Shown: positions 37,793 to 46,371 of the stretch, piece by piece
How the letters are laid out: the number at the start of each line of letters is the position of its first letter
How positions within the stretch are numbered: the first letter of the stretch is position 1
DNA from: Pseudomonas sp. PDM05
GTDB taxonomy: Bacteria > Pseudomonadota > Gammaproteobacteria > Pseudomonadales > Pseudomonadaceae
Assembly: GCF_014851685.1 (NCBI RefSeq)
Contig: NZ_JACVAC010000002.1
Location: 248,001 to 312,000 of the forward strand
Direction: 5' to 3'
Length of the DNA stretch: 64,000 nucleotides
The notes under the pieces: model-generated
What the model saw: only the letters and a program-made list of their open reading frames with translations
Database searches by the model: none
What the model was told of the DNA's origin: nothing
Translations under genes and position numbers: made by a program

Positions 37793-38031
37793 GCATGGGC
37801 GTCGGCCTGCTGCCGGTGTACGCGGCCATCGAGGGTTTGCGTAATGGCACCCTGGTTCGGGTGGGGGGTTGGGCGGCGCTCGTTTGGCGAACTGAGGTAG
37901 TTCGAACCGCAGAAATCAAATGTGGGAGCGGGCTTGCCCGCGAAGGCGGTGTGTCAGATACAGACTTGCTGGCTGATCCACCGCATTCGCGGGCAAGCCC
38001 GCTCCCACAGGTTGAACGGTGTACACGTTGA
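37793..38031 (+). pseudogene. duplicated LysR gene tail plus REPIN (internally deleted tandem copy)
   Basis: Positions 37793-37863 repeat 37396-37466 of the LysR gene (the GMGVGLLPVY...LVRV coding part). The copy then jumps, at a GTG shared by both ends, to a copy of 37627 onward: the gene's last codons, the stop, the REPIN and the sequence to 37793. So a 398-bp unit was duplicated in tandem and about 160 bp were lost from the second copy. It cannot encode a regulator. Confidence 0.85.
37921..38009. repeat. REPIN, second copy
   Basis: Almost identical to the REPIN at 37685-37772, with single-base changes such as ATTTGCTGG to ACTTGCTGG. It belongs to the tandem duplication of the LysR 3' end. 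Confidence 0.92.
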
Positions 38032-38109
38032 TTGAGTGGTGTCCTGACAACACAGACGAGGAATGTTAGCTTGCTTGGCATTCTTCCGTAGTCGATGAGC
38101 CCGCCTGCA

Positions 38110-39084
38110 ATGAAAAAGACCGTCCTCGCCTTCAGCCGTATCACCCCGCCAATGATCGAACGCCTGCAACAGGATTTCGAGGTGATCGCGCCCAATCCCA
38201 AACTGGGTGACATCAACGCGCAGTTCAACGAAGCCCTGCCCCACGCCCACGGTTTGATCGGCGTGGGTCGCAAGCTGGGCCGCGCGCAGCTCGAAGGCGC
38301 CGGCAAGCTGGAAGTGGTCTCCAGCGTCTCGGTGGGCTACGACAACTACGATGTGCCCTACTTCAATGAACGCGGGATCATGCTCACCAACACCCCTGAC
38401 GTGCTCACCGAAAGCACCGCCGACCTGGCCTTCGCCCTGCTGATGAGCAGTGCGCGCCGCGTCGCCGAGCTGGACGCCTGGACCAAGGCCGGTCAGTGGA
38501 AAGCCAGCGTCGGCGCAGCGTTGTTCGGTTGCGATGTGCACGGCAAGACCCTGGGCATCGTCGGCATGGGCAATATCGGCGCGGCCGTGGCCCGTCGCGG
38601 GCACCTGGGGTTCAACATGCCGATCCTGTACAGCGGCAACAGCCGCAAGACCGAGCTGGAACAAACGCTGGGTGCACAGTTGCGCAGCCTTGACCAGTTG
38701 CTGGCCGAAGCGGATTTCGTCTGCCTGGTGGTGCCGTTGAGCGACAAGACCCGTCACCTGATCAGCACCCGCGAGCTGGGCTTGATGAAATCCAGCGCGA
38801 TCCTGATCAACATCTCCCGTGGCCCGGTGGTGGATGAACCGGCACTGATCGAAGCGCTGCAAACCCAGCGGATTCGTGGGGCGGGGCTGGATGTGTATGA
38901 GCAGGAGCCCCTGGCGCAATCGCCGCTGTTCCAGCTGAGCAATGCAGTGACCTTGCCGCATATCGGCTCGGCGACAGATGAAACCCGCGAAGCCATGGCC
39001 AATCGTGCGTTGGAAAACTTGCGCAGTGCCCTACTGGGCCAGCGTCCGCAGGATCTGGTGAACCCGCAAGTGTGGAAAGGCTGA
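38110..39084 (+). CDS. D-2-hydroxyacid dehydrogenase (GhrB/TkrA-like)
   Basis: 324 residues. NAD(P) motif GMGNIG near residue 152, then the catalytic set R (NISRGPVVDE), E (DVYEQEP) and H (LPHIGSAT). The family reduces glyoxylate, hydroxypyruvate or 2-ketogluconate; the GhrB/TkrA group fits best. An ATG five codons earlier (38095) is possible; neither start has a strong SD, and MKKTVLAFSR is the family-like beginning. Confidence 0.88.
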   Translation: MKKTVLAFSRITPPMIERLQQDFEVIAPNPKLGDINAQFNEALPHAHGLIGVGRKLGRAQLEGAGKLEVVSSVSVGYDNYDVPYFNERGIMLTNTPDVLTESTADLAFALLMSSARRVAELDAWTKAGQWKASVGAALFGCDVHGKTLGIVGMGNIGAAVARRGHLGFNMPILYSGNSRKTELEQTLGAQLRSLDQLLAEADFVCLVVPLSDKTRHLISTRELGLMKSSAILINISRGPVVDEPALIEALQTQRIRGAGLDVYEQEPLAQSPLFQLSNAVTLPHIGSATDETREAMANRALENLRSALLGQRPQDLVNPQVWKG

Positions 39085-39233
39085 CCTCTCACTACGGTGG
39101 GCGGGTGCTTCCAGGGAGAGTTGGCTTGCCTGCTCCCCCAGAAAGCCGCCCGATACAAAACCCGGTTAAAGCCTGGCGTTCTCAAGTCGATAACTCGGTA
39201 TAGATCGTCATCCCTGATCCTCAGAAGGTTTTT

Positions 39234-40136
39234 ATGTCCACCACCAAAGCCCGCGCAGACTCACTCTCGCTTCTGCTCTTTACCTTACGTAGCGGCAAGC
39301 TGATGGCGATCAACCTGCTGAAAGTCAGCGAAATCATTCCCTGCCCGCCGCTGACCAAGCTGCCGGAGTCCCACCCCCACGTCAAAGGCATCGCCATCCT
39401 GCGCGGAGCCTCGCTGTCGGTGATCGACCTGAGCCGCGCCCTCGGCGAAATGCCCCTGCAAGACCCGGACGGCGGCTGCCTGATCGTCACTGACGTCAGC
39501 CGTTCCAAGCAGGGCCTGCATGTACAGGCGGTGAGCAAGATCGTGCACTGCCTGACCACCGATATCCGTCCGCCGCCCTACGGCTCCGGCGGCAACCGCG
39601 CGTTTATCACCGGGGTCACCCAGGTCGAAGGCGGCTTGGTACAAGTGCTGGATATTGAAAAAGTCATCCACGGCATCGCCCCGGCGCCGGTTGAAGCAGC
39701 GCCGACCGACCTGACCATGGAAGAAGCCGAAGTGCTGGGCAACGCCCGCATCTTGGTGGTGGATGACAGCCAGGTCGCCCTGCAGCAATCGGTACACACC
39801 CTGCGTAACCTCGGCCTGACCTGTCACACCGCGCGCAGTGCCAAGGAGGCCATCGATGTGCTGCTGGAGCTGCAAGGCACGGCCGAGCAGATCAATGTGG
39901 TGGTATCGGACATCGAGATGTCCGAAATGGACGGTTACGCCCTCACCCGCACCCTGCGCGAAACCCCGGATTTCAAAGACCTCTACGTGCTGTTGCACAC
40001 CTCCCTGGACAGCGCGATGAACAGCGAAAAAGCCCGCCTGGCCGGGGCCGATTCGGTGCTGACCAAGTTTTCTTCGCCGGAACTGACCAAGTGCCTGGTG
40101 ATCGCCGCCCAGACTGTGGCGCAAAAAGGCCTGTAA
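39234..40136 (+). CDS. CheV-type chemotaxis coupling protein (CheW-REC)
   Basis: 300 residues. The CheW-like domain (about 10-150) has FTLRSGKLMAIN and GGLVQVLDIE. The receiver domain (about 170-295) has VVDDS near 176, the phosphoacceptor aspartate in VVSDIEMSEMDG, and the threonine and lysine positions (LLHTS, LTKFSS). It links receptors to CheA and can be phosphorylated for adaptation. The start has AGAAGG 5 bases upstream. Confidence 0.92.
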   Translation: MSTTKARADSLSLLLFTLRSGKLMAINLLKVSEIIPCPPLTKLPESHPHVKGIAILRGASLSVIDLSRALGEMPLQDPDGGCLIVTDVSRSKQGLHVQAVSKIVHCLTTDIRPPPYGSGGNRAFITGVTQVEGGLVQVLDIEKVIHGIAPAPVEAAPTDLTMEEAEVLGNARILVVDDSQVALQQSVHTLRNLGLTCHTARSAKEAIDVLLELQGTAEQINVVVSDIEMSEMDGYALTRTLRETPDFKDLYVLLHTSLDSAMNSEKARLAGADSVLTKFSSPELTKCLVIAAQTVAQKGL

Positions 40137-40139
40137 GCG

Positions 40140-40622
40140 GTGAGCGAGTATTTCCAGCTGCTGCGCCGCGACCTCACCGCCAGCCTGCCCGCGCCGCAAT
40201 GGCCGGCGGGTACGCAGTTGGATCACTACCGCGACGCGCTGGCCCCGGCGATTCATGCAGTGTTGCGCATGACCCAGGACCAGGGCGGTGGCCGCGTACC
40301 CGGCCTGGATGAATGGCGACACCAGTTTGTCACCGACGCCGAATTCGACCCGACGCTGTGCCTGGTAGCCAGCAACGCCGACGGTATTCTCGGCGTGGCG
40401 CAATGCTGGACCAGCGCGTTTATCAAGAATCTCGCCATACACCCCTGCGCCCAGGGCCAGGGACTGGGCCGTGCGTTGTTACTGCACTGCTTCCAGGTGT
40501 TCAAGCAACGCGGCGAACCCTACGTGGATCTCAAGGTGCTGGAGAGCAACCTGCGCGCACGCAAGCTCTATGAAAGCGCTGAAATGAGATTCGTCCTACG
40601 CGATGTCGTCGCAGCAGACTGA
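40140..40622 (+). CDS. GNAT family N-acetyltransferase
   Basis: 160 residues from GTG. The acetyl-CoA motif is IHPCAQGQGLGRALL near residue 100, followed by a conserved NLRARKLYES helix. Substrate unknown. It starts 3 bp after the cheV-like gene and is probably cotranscribed. The SD is weak, so the GTG start rests on the full-length domain. Confidence 0.85.
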   Translation: MSEYFQLLRRDLTASLPAPQWPAGTQLDHYRDALAPAIHAVLRMTQDQGGGRVPGLDEWRHQFVTDAEFDPTLCLVASNADGILGVAQCWTSAFIKNLAIHPCAQGQGLGRALLLHCFQVFKQRGEPYVDLKVLESNLRARKLYESAEMRFVLRDVVAAD

Positions 40623-40729
40623 CAGGCACTGGCGCACAACTTGCTTCCAGACAGGCTGAGCGGTGGACAGAGGTAAAACCCGTCACCGCTCAAGTGTGCC
40701 CTCTGACCTAGCCTGGTGACAGATCTGCC

Positions 40730-41473
40730 ATGAACACTCATTTTTCCTGCGTCGGTTGCGGCAAATGCTGCAGCGACCACCACGTCCCCCTGACCCTCGA
40801 CGAAGCCCGCATGTGGGCGGCGGACGGCGGCCAGGTCATCGTGCTGGTGGAAGGTTTTCTCGCCAGCGGCCTGGGCTTGCCCGCCCAGCAACGCGAGCAT
40901 GCCGAACGCCGTTCGGTGGTGGTGCCCTGCGGCAACACCGAGGCGTTGCTGGCCATCACCTTTGCCGCCTACAACGCCGGGCGTTGCCGGAATCTTGACG
41001 CAGACAACCTGTGCCGCATCTATGAGCGGCGGCCGTTGGTGTGTCGGATCTATCCGATGGAGATCAACCCGCACATCCCGTTGAACCCCGCGGCCAAGGA
41101 CTGCCCACCGGAATCCTGGGAACAGGGCCCGGCGCTGATCGTCGGTGGCGAACTGGCGGACCCGCAGTTGGCCGCCTTGATCCAGCGCTCGCGCCAGGCC
41201 GACCGCGATGACGTCCAGACCAAAGAAGCCGTGTGCGCCTTGCTCGGCCTGCGCACCACGGCGCTCAAGGGCGATGGGTTTACCGCGTACCTGCCGGACA
41301 TGGGCGCGTTTGCCCAGGCGCTTGAATTGGCGACGCAACGGCCGGCCGTGGCCAATGAGTGGGTGTTTCATGTGTCCGGGATGGACATTGCCGAGCAACT
41401 GTTGGATGCGGGGGCGCAGATTGCTACCGAGGTGCCGGCCAACTATGCGTTTATTTCGTTGAGGGCGGCGTAG
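40730..41473 (+). CDS. YkgJ family cysteine-cluster protein
   Basis: 247 residues. Cysteines at C7, C10, C13 and C14 (CVGCGKCC) plus later ones near NLCRIY and PLVCRIYP form the zinc/iron cluster motif of the YkgJ/UPF0153 family. Function unknown. It is a single gene followed by the REP-containing tandem array. Confidence 0.87.
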   Translation: MNTHFSCVGCGKCCSDHHVPLTLDEARMWAADGGQVIVLVEGFLASGLGLPAQQREHAERRSVVVPCGNTEALLAITFAAYNAGRCRNLDADNLCRIYERRPLVCRIYPMEINPHIPLNPAAKDCPPESWEQGPALIVGGELADPQLAALIQRSRQADRDDVQTKEAVCALLGLRTTALKGDGFTAYLPDMGAFAQALELATQRPAVANEWVFHVSGMDIAEQLLDAGAQIATEVPANYAFISLRAA

Positions 41474-41486
41474 GCAGTACCGGCCA

Positions 41487-42106
41487 CTTCGCGGGCAAGC
41501 CCGCTCCCACAGGTGATTGGTGTTGCTGGTCTTTCAGTGCTCGGCGGGAGATCGCCCAGACACTGCCCATCCCCTGTGGGAGCTGTCGAGCCCTAGCGAG
41601 GCTGCGAAGGCGGTGGCACTGTTGATAGAGGTGTTGGCTGAACCGCCGCTTTCGCGGGCAAGCCCGCTCCCACAGGTGATCGGTGTTGCTGGTCTTTCAG
41701 TGCTCGGCTGCAGATCCCCAGGCACTGCCCATCCCCTGTGGGAGCTGTCGAGCCCTAGCGAGGCTGCGAAGGCGGTGGCACTGTTGATAGAGGTGTTGGC
41801 TGAACCGCCGCTTTCGCGGGCAAGCCCGCTCCCACAGGTGATCGGTGTTGGCGGGCTGTCAGTGCTCGGCTGGAGATCGCCCAGACACTGCCCATCCCCT
41901 GTGGGAGCTGTCGAGCCCTAGCGAGGCTGCGAAGGCGGTGGCACTGTTGATAGAGGTGTTGGCTGAACCACCGCTTTCGCGGGCAAGCCCGCTCCCACAG
42001 GTGATCGGTGTTGCTGGTCTTTCAGTGCTCGGCTGCAGATCCCCAGGCACTGCCCATCCCCTGTGGGAGATGTCGAGCTTTAGCGAGGCTGCGAAGGCGG
42101 TGGCAC
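41487..42106. repeat. 163-bp tandem repeat array containing REP halves
   Basis: About 3.8 copies; REP cores (CGCGGGCAAGCCCGC) begin at 41490, 41653, 41815 and 41978, a period of 162-163 bp. Each unit also holds a second palindromic type (CTGTGGGAGCTGTCGAGCCC, then GCGAGGCTGCGAAGG). Copies 1 and 3 share GGAGATCGCCCAGACA, while copies 2 and 4 share TGCAGATCCCCAGGCA, so a 325-bp dimer was duplicated. It fills the space between the convergent ykgJ-like and chemoreceptor genes. Confidence 0.92.
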
Positions 42107-42123
42107 ATTCACTCCAGATCCCA

Positions 42124-43698
42124 CTAATGTCGCTTGCCCCAGAACTCCCGCGCCAACTGCCGCAAGTCCTCCGCCAACGCTGCCACATCCCCGGAACTGC
42201 GCTGGCTGCGCTGCCCCGCGCAGACGGTGGCCTCCCCTGCATTGCGAATACCGACAATATTGCGATTGATGTCTTCGCTCACCGCACTTTGCTCCTCCAC
42301 CGCCGCCGCGATCTGCTGGCTCATGCCGGTGATCTGGCTCACGCGCTGGCTGATGCCATCCAACGCGGCCGCCGCCCGTTGTGCCTGCACGACGCTGGCG
42401 TCGACATGTTCGCTGCTCTGCGCCATGGCCTGCACCGCGTCCCGCGCGCCGCCTTGCAGGGTGCTGATCATGCGCTGGATTTCGTTGGTCGATTGCTGGG
42501 TGCGTTGCGCCAGGCCGCGTACTTCATCGGCAACCACGGCAAAACCACGGCCCTGCTCGCCGGCCCGCGCCGCTTCGATGGCGGCATTCAGTGCCAGCAG
42601 GTTGGTTTGTTCGGCAATGGTGCGGATCACCTCCAGCACGCTGCTGATTTCACCGCTGTGACTTTCCAGTTGGTGGATCACCTCAGTGGCGCGGGTCAGT
42701 TCCTGGGACAGGCGCAACACCGCATCGCGGCTTTCATCCACCCGCAGATGGCCTTCACGGGTTTCGTTGCCGGCCTGGTCGGCCGCCTTGGACGCCGCGA
42801 CCGCATGGTTGGCCACCGCGGCCACACTGGCGGTCATCTGGTGGATCGCCGCCGCCACCTGATCGGTCTGGGTCTGCTGGCCGAGGCTGCTGGCATGACT
42901 GCTGTCCAACTGCTCGACCAACTGCGCGGCATGCCCGGACAAGCGCCACGATGCATCACCGATGCGCCCGACCACTGCGCCCACTTGGGCTTCGAGCATG
43001 TGCAGGGCAAATTCGATCGTCCCGCACTCATCCGTGCGTCCGGTGTAGATCGCCTGGCTCAAGGGGTTGTCGGCGATTGCACGCGCGCGTTGATTCAATT
43101 GCGCCAGGGGCCGCAGGATCGCGTTGACCCCCGCCGCGCCCACAGCGCCACCGAGCACCAGCGCCAGCAGTTGCCAAACCAGCGCGTAGTCCGCCAGGCC
43201 CAGTCCCAACGCCCAGGTCAGGCCGCCGGTGCCGACCACCCACAACGATAACTTCAGGCCCATGCCGAACGTGGGCAGCAGCGGCCGCTTACCCGCGCGC
43301 AATTGGGCGTAGGCACGTTCCGCCGCTGCGACGCGGCGCGCATCCGGCTTGGTGCGCACCGACTGATACTCCACCGTCACGCCATCACGCGTGACCGGCG
43401 AGGCATAGGCGCTGACCCAATAGTGATCGCCGTTCTTGCAGCGGTTTTTCACCATGCCCATCCATGAGCGTCCCGCCTTCAAGGTTTGCCACATGTGCGC
43501 AAACGCCGCGGCCGGCATGTCCGGGTGACGCAACAGATGGTGCGGCGCGCCGAGCAACTCCTCACGGCTGTAACCACTGACGTCGATAAAGTCCTTGTTG
43601 GCGTAGGTAATCACACTGGTCAAGTCGGTGGTCGAGAGGATATTCGCGTCAGGGGCAAAGTCCACATTTCGACCGGTGACCGGCAGGTTGATCTTCAT
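42124..43698 (-). CDS. methyl-accepting chemotaxis protein with N-terminal PAS domain (Aer-like)
   Basis: 524 residues. A PAS domain (about 15-120; [32 protein letters not shown]) is followed by a short membrane region (about 150-195), a HAMP-like linker, and an MCP signalling domain whose hairpin tip is [32 protein letters not shown]. There is no periplasmic sensor, so it senses from the cytoplasm, probably redox or energy state through FAD as in Aer. The frame opens 20 codons earlier; [10 protein letters not shown] is chosen by family similarity, though its SD is weak. Confidence 0.93.
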   Translation of the reverse strand: MKINLPVTGRNVDFAPDANILSTTDLTSVITYANKDFIDVSGYSREELLGAPHHLLRHPDMPAAAFAHMWQTLKAGRSWMGMVKNRCKNGDHYWVSAYASPVTRDGVTVEYQSVRTKPDARRVAAAERAYAQLRAGKRPLLPTFGMGLKLSLWVVGTGGLTWALGLGLADYALVWQLLALVLGGAVGAAGVNAILRPLAQLNQRARAIADNPLSQAIYTGRTDECGTIEFALHMLEAQVGAVVGRIGDASWRLSGHAAQLVEQLDSSHASSLGQQTQTDQVAAAIHQMTASVAAVANHAVAASKAADQAGNETREGHLRVDESRDAVLRLSQELTRATEVIHQLESHSGEISSVLEVIRTIAEQTNLLALNAAIEAARAGEQGRGFAVVADEVRGLAQRTQQSTNEIQRMISTLQGGARDAVQAMAQSSEHVDASVVQAQRAAAALDGISQRVSQITGMSQQIAAAVEEQSAVSEDINRNIVGIRNAGEATVCAGQRSQRSSGDVAALAEDLRQLAREFWGKRH

Positions 43699-43794
43699 GG
43701 ATAAGCGCGCTCGTAATGGTTGAAGAGTCGGCAGGGCCGTCGACTCTAAGCGCACCAAGGGGGCAAATACTGATCCAGCTCATGTTCCGCGCAA

Positions 43795-44634
43795 TTAGTT
43801 TGCCATCACGGCGTGCCGGGGGACGTCCAGCTGATAGGGCTGGGTGATCCGCTGGTATTCGCCGTTGTGCATCAACTGCTCAAGGGCCCGATTCAGCTCA
43901 TTGCGCAGCGCCGTATCAGGCTTGCGCAGTGCAATCGCCACACCGTCACCCAATGATTGCGCCGAGATGGCAGGGCCGAGGAAATCGAAATCCTGGCCGT
44001 CTGCCGTGTCGAGCAGCAGCTCGCGGATCTCTATGGGGCCTTGCAAGGTTGCATCTATATCGCCAGCCACCAGGCTGCGCACGAGCTCTTCATTGAGCCA
44101 GAAACTCTTGATGATGACGCCCGCCGGCGCCCATTTCGACAGGGCGAAGGCTTCGCGATTGCTCCTCAGCAAGACCCCGACGCGCTTGCCTTTGAGCGAG
44201 CGCCGGTTCGGCAGCAAGCCCGAGGTTTTGCGCGCTACCAGGCGGGTGGTAAAGGGATAGAGATCATCGGTGAAATTTACCCGCTTGCGCCGCTGAGCGG
44301 TCGGCGCCATGCCCATGATCGCGTCGAATTGCCGGGCTTCAAGGGCTGCGAAGCTCTCGACGAGGATCTGATCGACCCAGATGCAACGTGCGTTGAGCTG
44401 CTCACACAACGCATTGCCCAACTCGATGTTCAAACCCACCAGGCGGCCGTGCTGATCACGGCTTTGGAACGGCGGAAACTGCGCGGCGACGGCGAAGCGG
44501 ATTTCGCGCCGTGGCAGGTCATCGGCTATTGCGATAGTGAAGCCCCCGGACAACATCAATAGGGCGAGGGAAACACGCAGGTGTGTCAGGGCCACAGGGA
44601 CGTCCTTTTCTAGAAAAACCAGCTTCATCCTCAT
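43795..44634 (-). CDS. extracellular solute-binding protein, family 3
   Basis: 279 residues with an N-terminal signal-like segment (about 18-37, ending AIADD). The type 3 periplasmic binding fold shows FAVAAQFPPFQSRDQHG, then LVGLNIELGNAL, FDAIMGMAPTAQRR and the later SLGDGVAIALRK. These bind amino acids or related small ligands. No ABC permease or ATPase gene is adjacent, so it is an orphan binding protein or a chemoreceptor partner. Confidence 0.85.
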   Translation of the reverse strand: MRMKLVFLEKDVPVALTHLRVSLALLMLSGGFTIAIADDLPRREIRFAVAAQFPPFQSRDQHGRLVGLNIELGNALCEQLNARCIWVDQILVESFAALEARQFDAIMGMAPTAQRRKRVNFTDDLYPFTTRLVARKTSGLLPNRRSLKGKRVGVLLRSNREAFALSKWAPAGVIIKSFWLNEELVRSLVAGDIDATLQGPIEIRELLLDTADGQDFDFLGPAISAQSLGDGVAIALRKPDTALRNELNRALEQLMHNGEYQRITQPYQLDVPRHAVMAN

Positions 44635-44757
44635 CCAACCCCGTGAAGAGGCCGTGCAGGTGTCGCGAGAGCTTTCAAAAAAAGGACCTGTGCCTACAAG
44701 CAGAAATATCGACTGAGGCTGTAGGCATTTACCACTACAGCTTGTGACCCTCTACTC

Positions 44758-44991
44758 TCAGCGTTTACCCATGGAGCGACGGGTGCCCGGTGGCGCCATG
44801 CCAGGCGATTTGGTGTGACCGTTCTTGGCACCGTTTTTATACCAAGGTTGGGCGGCATTCTTCGCCCCGGCCAGCTCACCCGGTTTGAAGGGAAACTTGA
44901 ACGCCGGAATCTCGGCTTTTTCAACGCCTTCGGCGTTGGCCGAATCGACGAGGTCGGCCGCTTCAACAGGGGATTGTGTCGGGGAATTCAT
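44758..44991 (-). CDS. small basic protein, unknown function
   Basis: 77 residues with an acidic N-terminal half and a basic C-terminus (KSPGMAPPGTRRSMGKR). No family function recognised. A good GGAG site lies before the ATG, and the strong residue pattern suggests a real gene. An 8-bp inverted repeat (TGCCTACA/TGTAGGCA, 44691-44698 and 44720-44727) lies downstream of its stop, without a T-run. Confidence 0.65.
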   Translation of the reverse strand: MNSPTQSPVEAADLVDSANAEGVEKAEIPAFKFPFKPGELAGAKNAAQPWYKNGAKNGHTKSPGMAPPGTRRSMGKR

Positions 44992-45204
44992 GAAAGCTCC
45001 GGGGCATGCAGATAATGATGCGGGGCCGGCTTGCAGGCCACACTGGCGCGCAGTATACCTGCGGGCCCGTGATCTTTTACCACTGTCGTACGAATGGTCA
45101 GCATGTAACTGACAGCGCCGTCAGAAAGCGGTCACCTTGCTGACCGGGTTCACAAGCTATAAATACCCATCCTTTTTCCACCTCTCGTCCCGGCACCTGA
45201 CAGC

Positions 45205-46371
45205 ATGCACATTCAACGCAAAACCGCCTTGATCGTTGGCGTCCTCGTGGTAGTGGCCATTGCGGCATGGGTCTTCACACGGCCAGCCAAGACCAAATTG
45301 GTGGCTTCGACCGCCGTGCCGGTACGCGTCATCCACGTGGTGGAACAGGACCTGCCGCGCTACGTCAGTGGCATCGGTTCGGTGCTGTCGTTGCACAGCG
45401 TGGTGATCCGCCCGCAAATCGACGGCATCCTCACCCGGCTGCTGGTCAAGGAAGGACAACTGGTCAAGGCCGGGGACCTGCTGGCGAGCCTCGACGACCG
45501 CTCGATCCGCGCCAGTCTCGACCAGGCCAGGGCCCAGCTGGGACAGAGCCAGGCGCAACTGCAAGTCGCCCTGGTCAACCTCAAGCGCTACAAGGAACTG
45601 AGCGTCGACGACGGCATCTCCCGGCAGACCTACGACCAGCAACAGGCGCTGGTCAACCAACTGAAAGCCACAGTGCAAGGCAACCAGGCGGCCATTGACG
45701 CGGCCCAGGTACAGCTTTCCTACACCCAGATTCGCTCGCCGGTCACAGGTCGCGTGGGGATTCGCACGGTGGACGAAGGCAACTTCCTGCGCATGAGCGA
45801 CACCCAAGGCTTGTTCTCGGTGACGCAGATCGATCCGATTGCCGTCGAGTTCTCCCTGCCGCAGCAAATGCTGCCGACCCTGCAGGGGCTGATTGCCGCC
45901 GACCACCCTGCCAAGGTCGACGCTTACCAGGGCGCCGATACCGAAGGCCGGGACAGTGACCTGCTGGGCCAGGGCCGCCTGAGCTTGATCGACAACCAGA
46001 TCAACAGCACCACCGGCACCCTGCGCGCCAAGGCCGAGTTCGCCAACACCGCGCAGAAGCTGTGGCCCGGCCAGTTGGTGACGATCAAGATCCAGACTGC
46101 CCTCGACCGCAATGCCCTCGCCGTCCCCCCGACCGTGGTGCAGCGTGGCCTGGACTCGCATTTCGTGTACCGTGTCAAAGGCGACAAGGTCGAGACCGTG
46201 CCGGTGCAGGTGGTGTATCAGGACAGCGAGCGCAATATCCTCAAGGGCATCCAGGCCGGCGACGTGTTGGTCAGCGATGGCCAATCGCGGCTCAAGGCCG
46301 GCGCCCAGGTCGAGATCCTCAAGGAGCCGCCCCAAGTGATCCAGACCGCTGACGCCCAGGTGCAGCCATGA
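45205..46371 (+). CDS. RND efflux periplasmic adaptor (MdtA-like)
   Basis: 388 residues. Membrane anchor about 8-25, lipoyl half-motifs (VIRPQIDGILTRLLVKEGQLVKAGDLL and TQIRSPVTGRVGIRTVDEGNFL) around a short alpha-hairpin, then barrel and membrane-proximal domains (RLSLIDNQINSTTGTLRAKAEF). It couples the RND permease to an outer-membrane channel. It overlaps the permease gene by 4 bp. No outer-membrane factor is in this operon. Confidence 0.93.
   Translation: MHIQRKTALIVGVLVVVAIAAWVFTRPAKTKLVASTAVPVRVIHVVEQDLPRYVSGIGSVLSLHSVVIRPQIDGILTRLLVKEGQLVKAGDLLASLDDRSIRASLDQARAQLGQSQAQLQVALVNLKRYKELSVDDGISRQTYDQQQALVNQLKATVQGNQAAIDAAQVQLSYTQIRSPVTGRVGIRTVDEGNFLRMSDTQGLFSVTQIDPIAVEFSLPQQMLPTLQGLIAADHPAKVDAYQGADTEGRDSDLLGQGRLSLIDNQINSTTGTLRAKAEFANTAQKLWPGQLVTIKIQTALDRNALAVPPTVVQRGLDSHFVYRVKGDKVETVPVQVVYQDSERNILKGIQAGDVLVSDGQSRLKAGAQVEILKEPPQVIQTADAQVQP

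Noticed and set aside
37624..38031. Frame of 135 codons across the LysR tail duplication
   Set aside because: Made only of duplicated gene tail and two REPINs translated in one frame; not a gene.
41487..42106. CRISPR array
   Set aside because: Units are 163 bp and nearly identical over their whole length, with no short repeats around unique spacers and no cas genes.
41845..43251. 468-codon plus-strand frame starting in the tandem array
   Set aside because: It runs from repeat DNA into the antisense of the chemoreceptor gene, so it is an artefact.
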